From: Bacteroidaceae bacterium
Lineage (GTDB): Bacteria > Bacteroidota > Bacteroidia > Bacteroidales > Bacteroidaceae
Assembly (NCBI GenBank): GCA_016291905.1
Contig: JAEEZS010000031.1
Coordinates: 1 to 64,000 of the forward strand
Reading direction: 5' to 3'
DNA length: 64,000 bases
Shown: positions 8,048 through 16,100 of the stretch, in pieces
How positions within the stretch are numbered: the stretch's first letter is position 1
How the letters are laid out: every line of letters starts with the position of its first letter
The notes under the pieces: model-generated
Databases searched by the model: none
Told to the model about the DNA's origin: nothing
The model's input: the letters and a program-made list of their open reading frames with translations, nothing else
Program-made: the position numbers and the translations under genes

Positions 8048-11000
8048 TTAGAAATTAATATCCACACCAAAGGCAATCGTCTTGTTGGGGGTATAGGTAT
8101 AGTCGGTACCTCCGGAGAAGTTGTACTGAGGATCCATACCATCGAGGTGTGAGAACAGATAGAGGTTGTCGGCCGTAGCGAAGATGCGGGCGGACTGCAT
8201 GCCGGCCTTGCGGGCGAGGCGTGCGGGCAGCGTGTAACCACAGGTGATGTTCTTGATGGACAGATAGGAGGCATCAATCAGGTAACGGTCGTTGTTAGCG
8301 TAAGTGCCATTGAGTTCCACACGAGGAACGTCGGTGATGTCGCCGGGCTTCTGCCAACGACGAAGGACATCCTTGCTGAAGTTGTTACCTGCATACTGAA
8401 TCTCCATGAGGCCACGGTAGTTGGACTCGTAGATCTTACCACCGAGGGAGTAGGCGGTGTTGATGCTGAGGTCGATGCACTTGAAGAATTCGAAGTCGAA
8501 GTTGACAGCGCCGTTGAGCTTAGGAATACGGCTGCCCATGTACCAGCGGTGAGCCTGAGCATAGGCGTAGTCATCAGTGATGTACACCTTGGCTTCGCGG
8601 GTCTTGTCATCCATGATGACATTACCTTCATCATCCTTTACGGGGTCGCCGTTTGCATCAACGCGAGCCTCTTGATAGTCAATCATAGGCGTGGTTTGGT
8701 TATCGGCTGTGAAGTAACCGCCGTCTTCATAAACGGTGTAGAGCTGCTTACCAGTGGCGGGATCGACACCAGCGGACTTGGCCAGATAGAACGTGTTGAT
8801 TTCAAAGCCCGGACGGATGGAGCGGATACCGCTGAGGATTTCTTCCGTTTCTTTGTCATCGCCGGTTTTTGTCAGCTGGAGCACCTTGTTCTTCAGCACG
8901 GAGCCGAGGATGGTGGCACGCCACTTGAAGTTGCTGGCATCAACAATCTGAGCACCGAGAGTGAACTCAACACCCTTGTTCTCCACCTGACCGATGTTGG
9001 CGTTGTAGCCAGTGAAACCGGTTGACATTGCCATCGGGAACTCGAGGAGCAGGTCAGTGGTCTGCTTGTTGTAGTACTCAACGCTGAGGTCGAGGCGGTT
9101 GAAGAGACGGACGTCGAAGCCAATGTTGAAGTTGGCGTTCTTCTCCCAACTGACCTCCTTGTTCTCCAGAGAGGAGACAATAGCACCGGAGTTGCTGGCG
9201 TTGGGATAAGTCATGTCATAGAAGCTCTGCCATGCATAGTAGCTGCCGAGGTCGTCGTTACCCTGGCTACCGTAGCTGGCGCGAAGGGCAAGGTTGTTCA
9301 CCCAGTCAACGTCCTTCATGAAAGCTTCCTGAGAAATACGCCAGTTAGCACCGACCGACCAGAACTGACCCCAACGGTTGTCCTTGTAGAAACGTGAGGA
9401 ACCGTCGGTACGGTAGCTGAAGGAAGCGTAGTACTTCTCCTTATAGTTATAATTGAAACGAGACAGCCAAGACTCGATGCGATAGTTGTGCTCGTAGGAA
9501 CCGGTGCCCTGAACCGTGGTGGCAGGCTCGAGTTCATAGATACCATCGACAAGACCGCTCTTCTCGCCGTAGAGGACATTGTACTTCATGTTGTAGAACT
9601 CATGACCGGCCAGGATGTCGAAGTTGTGGCCATTGAAGGTGCGGTTGTAGGTAAGCAACTGGTTGAAAGTGTAGCTGAACGTGCGGTAGTTCAGTTTCTC
9701 AAGGATACCGCCGTAGCTGCTGAAGTTGCCGTGGTACATGTTGTAGTAGTACATCTGGTTGCGGTTGAGGTAGTCCACACCGAAGTTGACGGTGAACTTC
9801 AGGCCCTGTGCCCATCCTGCGGAAGCCTTGTCGGAACCGAGGGTGATGTAGGAACGGCCGCTGAAGTTGTCGCGCTTGTTGTAGAACTTATCGTCAATCA
9901 GAGTACCGATACAGTTGAAGTTGCCCATCTGAGGACGGCTCTTACCATAGTCGAGCTGCTTCTCACCCATTTCGTCCAGCACATCCTTACCGTCAGCGTC
10001 CTTGACATAGACGGGATAGATGGGGGCGAGGAACTGGGCGGTGTACCAGACGTTGCTCAACGATGAGCCGTCGTAGTCGCTGTAGTTCTGGTTGGTATGG
10101 CTGAAAGAGGCGTTGAGGCCGGTCTTGAACCAATCCTTAGCCTGATTATCCACATTCAGACGGCCGCTGTAGCGCTGGAATCCTGTGGTGAGCAGGACAC
10201 CGTTCTCATCAAGGTAACCGAGGGAGAGCAGGGACTTGGTGTTCTTGCTACCACCGGTGACAGTCATCTGATATTCCTGACGGAGAGCGTTCTTCTGCTC
10301 AAGGGCATCCATCCAGTTCTCGTCGTAAGCCGAGACTGCATCGTCGTGAACCTTGCCCGTGGCAGGATCGATGACGGTTGCCCATGTGTAGTTCTTGAAG
10401 GGGTTATAGATAGCACCGCCGAGCTGGCCGGAGAGGGCGTTCATAGACATGGTGCTAGCTTCGTCCCATGAGTATCCGCCGTCAAAGACATAGCCGTTAC
10501 GAAGGGCTTCGTACATCAGTTCGACATACTCCTTCTGGTCAACGGTGTTGTAGCGCTTGAGGGCGCGGTTGGACATACCCCATGATGCCTTGAAGTTAAC
10601 GTTCGACCTCTCAGAACCTTTCTTAGTGGTGATGATGATGACACCATTAGCACCACGGGCACCGTAAAGGGCACCTGCAGAAGCGTCCTTCAGGACGGTC
10701 ATGTTCTCAATGTCGTTGGGGTTAATGGCAGCGAGGTTGCCGTCGTAGGGGATACCATCGACAACATACAACGGAGCGCTGCTGGCGTTGATGGAGCCGA
10801 AACCACGGACGCGGACAGCGGCACCTTCACCAGGCTGGCCACCGCCAGAGGTGGTCTGGATACCAGCGACCTGGCTGTCGAGGGCCTTAGTAACGTTCGA
10901 CACGGGGCGGCTAGCCAGCTTCTTTGTGCTGACCGTAGCGGCAGAACCGGTGAACGACTCCTTCTTGGCGGTACCGTAAGCAACGACAAGAACGTCCTCA

Positions 11001-11308
11001 AGAACTTCAGCATCCTCCACGAGGACAACTTTCACGTAAGGACGAATGGTCACCTCAGTGGTAGCCATACCGACATAAGAAACTACCAGCGTCCTTGCCG
11101 AAGCAGGAATGCCGGAGATTTCAAATTTACCGTCGAGATCGGTGATTGCGCCGAGGGTAGCAACGCCCTTCACGGCCACCGATGCACCGACTACTGGCTC
11201 TTCATCACCGGCACTGACAACCACGCCAGTGACCTTCTGGGTCTGAGCCATCGTCACACCTGCCACCATAAGGAAGCAGGCCAATAACGTCATCAATTTT
11301 CCTTTCAT
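8048..11308 (-). CDS. SusC/RagA-family TonB-dependent outer-membrane transporter
   Basis: This 1,086-residue protein starts at ATG 11308 (MKGKLMTLLACF, signal peptide cleaved after TMAQ). An ATG eight codons upstream is less likely. After the signal comes a carboxypeptidase-regulatory-like domain (about 24-105, 'VTGVVVSAGDEEPVVGASV'), then the TonB-dependent plug ('GSINASSAPLYVVDGIPYDG', 'GARGANGVIIITTKKG') and a long beta-barrel ending in the aromatic-terminal strand 'IAFGVDINF'. It is the first gene of a three-gene operon with SusD and an accessory lipoprotein. It imports an oligosaccharide or peptide across the outer membrane, powered by TonB/ExbBD. An exbB-exbD set is encoded near 48-50 kb. 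The RagA-type relatives include peptide importers, so a peptide substrate is possible. Confidence 0.97.
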   Translation of the reverse strand: MKGKLMTLLACFLMVAGVTMAQTQKVTGVVVSAGDEEPVVGASVAVKGVATLGAITDLDGKFEISGIPASARTLVVSYVGMATTEVTIRPYVKVVLVEDAEVLEDVLVVAYGTAKKESFTGSAATVSTKKLASRPVSNVTKALDSQVAGIQTTSGGGQPGEGAAVRVRGFGSINASSAPLYVVDGIPYDGNLAAINPNDIENMTVLKDASAGALYGARGANGVIIITTKKGSERSNVNFKASWGMSNRALKRYNTVDQKEYVELMYEALRNGYVFDGGYSWDEASTMSMNALSGQLGGAIYNPFKNYTWATVIDPATGKVHDDAVSAYDENWMDALEQKNALRQEYQMTVTGGSKNTKSLLSLGYLDENGVLLTTGFQRYSGRLNVDNQAKDWFKTGLNASFSHTNQNYSDYDGSSLSNVWYTAQFLAPIYPVYVKDADGKDVLDEMGEKQLDYGKSRPQMGNFNCIGTLIDDKFYNKRDNFSGRSYITLGSDKASAGWAQGLKFTVNFGVDYLNRNQMYYYNMYHGNFSSYGGILEKLNYRTFSYTFNQLLTYNRTFNGHNFDILAGHEFYNMKYNVLYGEKSGLVDGIYELEPATTVQGTGSYEHNYRIESWLSRFNYNYKEKYYASFSYRTDGSSRFYKDNRWGQFWSVGANWRISQEAFMKDVDWVNNLALRASYGSQGNDDLGSYYAWQSFYDMTYPNASNSGAIVSSLENKEVSWEKNANFNIGFDVRLFNRLDLSVEYYNKQTTDLLLEFPMAMSTGFTGYNANIGQVENKGVEFTLGAQIVDASNFKWRATILGSVLKNKVLQLTKTGDDKETEEILSGIRSIRPGFEINTFYLAKSAGVDPATGKQLYTVYEDGGYFTADNQTTPMIDYQEARVDANGDPVKDDEGNVIMDDKTREAKVYITDDYAYAQAHRWYMGSRIPKLNGAVNFDFEFFKCIDLSINTAYSLGGKIYESNYRGLMEIQYAGNNFSKDVLRRWQKPGDITDVPRVELNGTYANNDRYLIDASYLSIKNITCGYTLPARLARKAGMQSARIFATADNLYLFSHLDGMDPQYNFSGGTDYTYTPNKTIAFGVDINF

Positions 11309-11377
11309 AAAAATTTGATTAAAGTTAAACATAATTTATAATTTGTTACTATCCTTTTCACCTCAAACAATTGGGCG

Positions 11378-11409
11378 CAAAGGTACGGCGATATTTTGAG
11401 TAAAACAAA
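11378..11409 (-). promoter_or_regulatory. Promoter of the SusCD operon
   Basis: On the minus strand the -33 box TTTG (11406-11409) and the -7 box TACCTTTG (11378-11385) are separated by 20 bp. This matches the Bacteroidetes primary sigma consensus (TTTG / TAnnTTTG) at the expected spacing, about 70 bp upstream of the SusC start. Confidence 0.8.
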
Positions 11410-11559
11410 AAAAACTTTAAAAAAATCTGAATTTGTGCAGGTAAACGGTGAAAAAGCCCCAAAATTAACTAAATTTTCCCCAGGTTTTGTCATAAAAATG
11501 AACAAAAAAATGTTAGATGAGCAAAACACATTCATTTTTTAAGCACTTGCTTTCATAAC

Positions 11560-11595
11560 ACCAAGCGTCTGGATGTGAAAATCCAGACGCTTGGT
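11560..11595. terminator. Perfect 15-bp hairpin between flippase gene and SusCD promoter
   Basis: Arms at 11560-11574 and 11581-11595 pair without mismatch around a 6-base loop. It is 79 bp past the stop of the minus-strand flippase gene, so it probably ends the ruvB-A2M-flippase transcript and shields the SusCD promoter. No T-run follows on the minus strand. The remaining bases of the 11309-11674 gap are AT-rich with no further signal I can support. Confidence 0.55.
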
Positions 11596-11674
11596 CCTAA
11601 ATTTTGCGGGTTATTCTTTCTCGAAGGTTTTCTTTCGTGAAGTATTATAAATATGTACGTGTGCGCGCGGAAAT

Positions 11675-13168
11675 CTATTTTTTCACCCAGCGGTTGATGA
11701 TGGGGATACTACTCAAAGGAAGGTCGCGCCAGACGATATATGCCGCGAAGAGAAGCAGCAGCAGGGTGTCTGCGATAAGCTGAAGCACAACGGACAATCG
11801 CGACGTCAGGAATGAGCAACCATAGAGGGCCGCAGCAAGCAGAACGTAGATGGCGATGTCCTTCATCGGATAGGAGATAGGGTACTTCTTTTGCCCGACA
11901 AAAAAGCTGAGCAGCATCGATGTGCCATAGCCACAGAATATTCCCCAGGCACAGGCCATATAGCCGTGCGTGGGAACAAACAGAATGTTGATGGCAATCA
12001 TAACGATGGCCCCTGCGGCGCTGAGGATGGCTCCCCACCATGTCTGGTCGGTTAGCTTGTACCAGAAGGAGAGGTTGAAATAGACGCCCATGAAAATCTC
12101 GCCTACCATAACAATTGGCACTACGCGTAGACCTACCCAATAAGCATGATTGGCTACAAGGTATTTCAGTATCGGCATGTAGAACACGACGGCAAGAAAA
12201 GCCAGCAGCGTAAAGATAATGAAGTACTTCATGCCCTTGGCCAGCATCTCCGGTGAATCCTTTTCCTTGGCACCGCCAAAGACAAACGGCTCGTAGGCAT
12301 AGCGGAACGCCTGCGTCAGCAAGCTCATAATCATCGCAATCTTGACACAAGCGCCATAGATGCCAAGCTGCACAAAACCTTCTTCTCCAGGCATCAGACG
12401 CGGATAGATGATTTTGTCGAACACCTGTCCGAGACAGCCCACAATTCCCAGCAAAAGGATAGGCCAGGCATAACCTAGCATACGTCGGGCCAAAGGACGA
12501 CTGAAACCATAGGTGATGCCTTTCATTTCCTTTATAAAAGCAACCATAACGATAAGCGTACACAGCAGATTGGCGAAGAAGATGAGGCCGACGCCATAGT
12601 TGTACCGCTCATAGAACGCTTGAACGGCAGGGAAACGATTGAATAAGAGAGGCAAGACAAGGAAGATGACCAGATTGAGAAGGATGTTTACGAAGATAAA
12701 TAGCATCTTCAACGCCATAAACTTTATCGGGCGGTGTTGTTGGCGCAGATAACCGAACAGGATAGCCTGAAAGGCATCCATAGCTCCGATAATGGCAAAG
12801 CAGGCGACATATTCAGGGTGTGCGGCGTAGCCCATGGCTCCGCTGATGGGGTGAAGCATACATAGAACAAGTACAACAAACAGCACCCCTACTCCTCCAA
12901 CGAGGCGCAAAGCGGTACTGAGCACCATGCGCGGGTCCTCGCCCTCCTTATTGGCAAAGCGGAAGTAAGTGGTTTCCATACCAAAGGTGAGCAGCACAAA
13001 CAACAATACAGCCCAGGCATAGAGGTTGCTGACGATGCCATAACCCCCACTCTCTGCTGAGATTTTGGCCGTGTGTAGGGGAACGAGCAGGTAGTTGAGG
13101 AACCTGCCTACGATGCTGCTAATGCCGTAGATTGCTGTGTCTTTAGCGAGGGTCTTTAAGTTAGCCAT
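11675..13168 (-). CDS. Polysaccharide flippase (MATE/Wzx-like)
   Basis: This is a 497-residue polytopic membrane protein starting at ATG 13168 (MANLKTLAKDTAIYG). That start is only 2 bp after the stop of the preceding gene, so translational coupling is likely; an earlier in-frame start would overlap that gene. The N-terminus 'AIYGISSIVGRFLNYLLVPLH' is characteristic of the polysaccharide-biosynthesis/Wzx branch of the MOP exporters. About 12-14 hydrophobic segments follow, including a signature second-half start 'YAWPILLLGIVGCLGQVFD'. It should flip lipid-linked glycan across the inner membrane. No glycosyltransferases are adjacent, so the glycan is unknown. Occurrence beside ruvB is familiar to me from other Bacteroidales. 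Confidence 0.9.
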   Translation of the reverse strand: MANLKTLAKDTAIYGISSIVGRFLNYLLVPLHTAKISAESGGYGIVSNLYAWAVLLFVLLTFGMETTYFRFANKEGEDPRMVLSTALRLVGGVGVLFVVLVLCMLHPISGAMGYAAHPEYVACFAIIGAMDAFQAILFGYLRQQHRPIKFMALKMLFIFVNILLNLVIFLVLPLLFNRFPAVQAFYERYNYGVGLIFFANLLCTLIVMVAFIKEMKGITYGFSRPLARRMLGYAWPILLLGIVGCLGQVFDKIIYPRLMPGEEGFVQLGIYGACVKIAMIMSLLTQAFRYAYEPFVFGGAKEKDSPEMLAKGMKYFIIFTLLAFLAVVFYMPILKYLVANHAYWVGLRVVPIVMVGEIFMGVYFNLSFWYKLTDQTWWGAILSAAGAIVMIAINILFVPTHGYMACAWGIFCGYGTSMLLSFFVGQKKYPISYPMKDIAIYVLLAAALYGCSFLTSRLSVVLQLIADTLLLLLFAAYIVWRDLPLSSIPIINRWVKK

Positions 13169-13170
13169 GA

Positions 13171-16100
13171 TTATTCCTTCGTTATGGTCAAATTCGGTTG
13201 TGAGAAGGTGGCGCGGAACTCGGGTGCGTAGAAGCACTGGAGAGTGACGATACCCGAGAGGAACGAGCCGCTCTGCGAAGCCCAGCAGTCAAATTCCACC
13301 GTGTAGTCTCCCTTGTTGAGATAGTCGATGTAGAGCGAAGTGGCTGCATCCTCGACGGCCAGATAATAATTCAGTCCGCCATTCCATACGCGTCCCGAAC
13401 GGGTGCTGACGGGTTCCAATCCTGCGGGGCGCAATGCTTTCACTTGCACATATTCGAGGTTGCGGTCTACAGTAAAGCGCAGGCGGATACGTATTTTGTC
13501 GCCTATGTTGACGGGACCGTCGATGTTGGCAAGTTTGCCCTCGTCCGTTACCTTATAATAATAGGCGCTGACGGAGAAGCCCTGTTCGGAGTGCTCCACC
13601 TTGTCGAGGTTCTCGAAGTACTGCCAATAGAGCGCGCCCCACGAGCACGAGGGATTTTTTGAGTTGTCGATAGTGACGTTGGCCATCGAGCGGGTAATCT
13701 CCTTGTCCTCCCAGTTTGTGCGGAAGTAACCCGTACCTGCCTCCTGTCTCTCGGGGACAACCTTTTTGCCTCCGACGGAGAGGACAGCTGTCTGCTTATT
13801 GTCCAAAGCCTGACTGCCACCTCCGATGAGCAGGGCATAGACGGCATGGGCAGAAGAGACGCTGTTGGACCAACGGGTGGTCTGCTTCTGCTTGAGTAAC
13901 CATTGCTGCATGAGGCCAATGTCACGCTTGCCTGCGCTACATTCGTCGTAGGCACGAATGAGCATCGACTGTGTCTCGACAGGAGCGTTGTGCCAGAACC
14001 ATCCTGCCACGTTATCGCGCCAGTACATACCCATTTCGTCGCTATAGAGAGCCGATTCGTCCAACAGCTTGAGGATACCGTCGGAGAGCGATTTGTCACC
14101 ATTGCGGTAGAAGGTTAGGGCAGTAAGGGCTTTCGTCATCAGACCGTCGTTGATGTGGCTGACGCGCTTCAGAGCTGCGTAGAAGTAGTCGTAGGAGGCC
14201 TTCGTTTTGCCTTTGAAATTGTAGTCCTTCCAGAAACTGCGAGTAAAGAGGTAGTTTGTGCAGATGGGATTAACGGTGCGTTTTTCCCAGAACTTGCTGT
14301 TCTCTTTCTCCCATTTTAGCCATTCGAGGTATTCTTTATAGTATTCCCCATCGACGTAGGCAATAGCCTTAGAAATCGCGCCATTCAACTCGGCATCATT
14401 ATCTGGATTGATGCAACCCTGTTCTCGCAACTCACCGAAACCGCGAAGCAGCAACATCGTGATGTAGGTGTTGCTCTCGAAGCCAGGCATCCAGCTCCAT
14501 CCTCCATCAGCATTTTGAAGTTTGAGCAGTTGCTCGTGCAGGACGGAGAGAGTTTCTTCGGCACGCTCGGTTTGGAAGAAATCGGCAATGCGCTTCCGGT
14601 CAGCTGTTTCGCTCTCGGCTTGCAGAAGCCAAGGTGTCTCGCTGAGGACAATTTGCTTGAGGTCGTTGTTCTTTTCCAACTGACTGAGGAAGGCATCGGG
14701 CGACTCATTGGCCCAACGCTGGAAAATAGGTTCTATTTGCGGATGACGACGGATGAGGCCCAGCGACAAGCTGTTGGCGTAGAAGCGGTGGAACAGTTGC
14801 TCGATGCTCGGATTGGTGGTTTCATCGAGGGCGGGGAGTGCTTGGATGGCGTACCAGATGGGGTTGGACGTGTACTCAAGCGATAGCTTATGGTGCGTGA
14901 GCGTCTTTGACGTGTTCTTCTTTAGTGACTCCAGCGTGTAGGATTTCTTCTCTCCGGCATTGGCGTACATCGAGAGCGACTCCGTAACCAGCGTGCGGTT
15001 AGTAAGCACGGCAATGACGCCCTGTTCGCCGTCGGAGTGCTGGTTGCCTACGGCTGTGATAAGGTAGGTGATGGCAAAGACATCTTCAGGTACGCTGACG
15101 GCAAACGATACGGCTTTCACGTCGTCTTTCGCCAGTTTGATGGTCTGCGTCTTGGCTTTCGTCCAACCCTTTAGCAGTTTGCCCGTGCGGGCATCGGTAA
15201 GTTGCAGACGTACTTTTGCATCCATATCAGCCTCAGAAATGTTTGAGACTTTGGCGGTAAACTCGAATGTGTCACCCTGACGTAAGAAACGAGGCAGGTT
15301 GGGCTGCACCATTAGCTCCTTGCGCGTGACAACCTTTTCCAAGAACTTGCCCACCTTGAGGTCTTTTGTGAAGGAAAGCCCTTGGAAGTTCCACTCTGTC
15401 AGCAGGTCGGGAGCGGTGAAGGAAACTTCGGCATTACCGTTTGCATCTGTACGGATGCAGGGCTCGAAGAATGCCGTATGGGTGAGGTCCTGACGGATAT
15501 AGACGTTTTCGGGAACGCCTTCGTCCTCGGCTTCCTCTCCTTTTTCTATGCTTCCTCCAGCTATCTCGGCGTCGTCGTGGCTATAGACGGCTTCCTGGGA
15601 TGCAGAGCGGGCTTCTTCTGTTACGTCAACAAAAACTGCCTGATCTTCCGCAACAGCGACTTCTGCCAAAACGGACGAGTTCTTCGCCATAGCCATCATG
15701 GGGACGCCGCGAGTCCTGCGGGCGCCATAGCCAACGACGATACGCTCACCATTGAGATAGAGCAGCGAGGGATACTCGATATCCGGTACACGTGTCCACG
15801 GGGTGCTAGGATCGACACCGCACGACCATTCCTTGCCTGTAGCCTGTCCGAGTATGTTCCACATGTAGAAAGCGTGCCAAGGGGTAAGGTCCCAATAGTT
15901 CTCGCCATAGACGTCAAGCGCAGCGTCGTACATCGCAGCCACAAGGTTCGCTTCGACGGGCTGCTGTTCGTTGTTTTGGATGTGAAGTGTCCACTTCTCC
16001 GGCTCGCCTGGGGTGAGGCGGTTGCGGAAGGTGGTGAGGGTAATACCCAGTTCGCGTTCACGATGGGGGACGTCGAAGGAGTAGGCGAATTCCTTCATCT

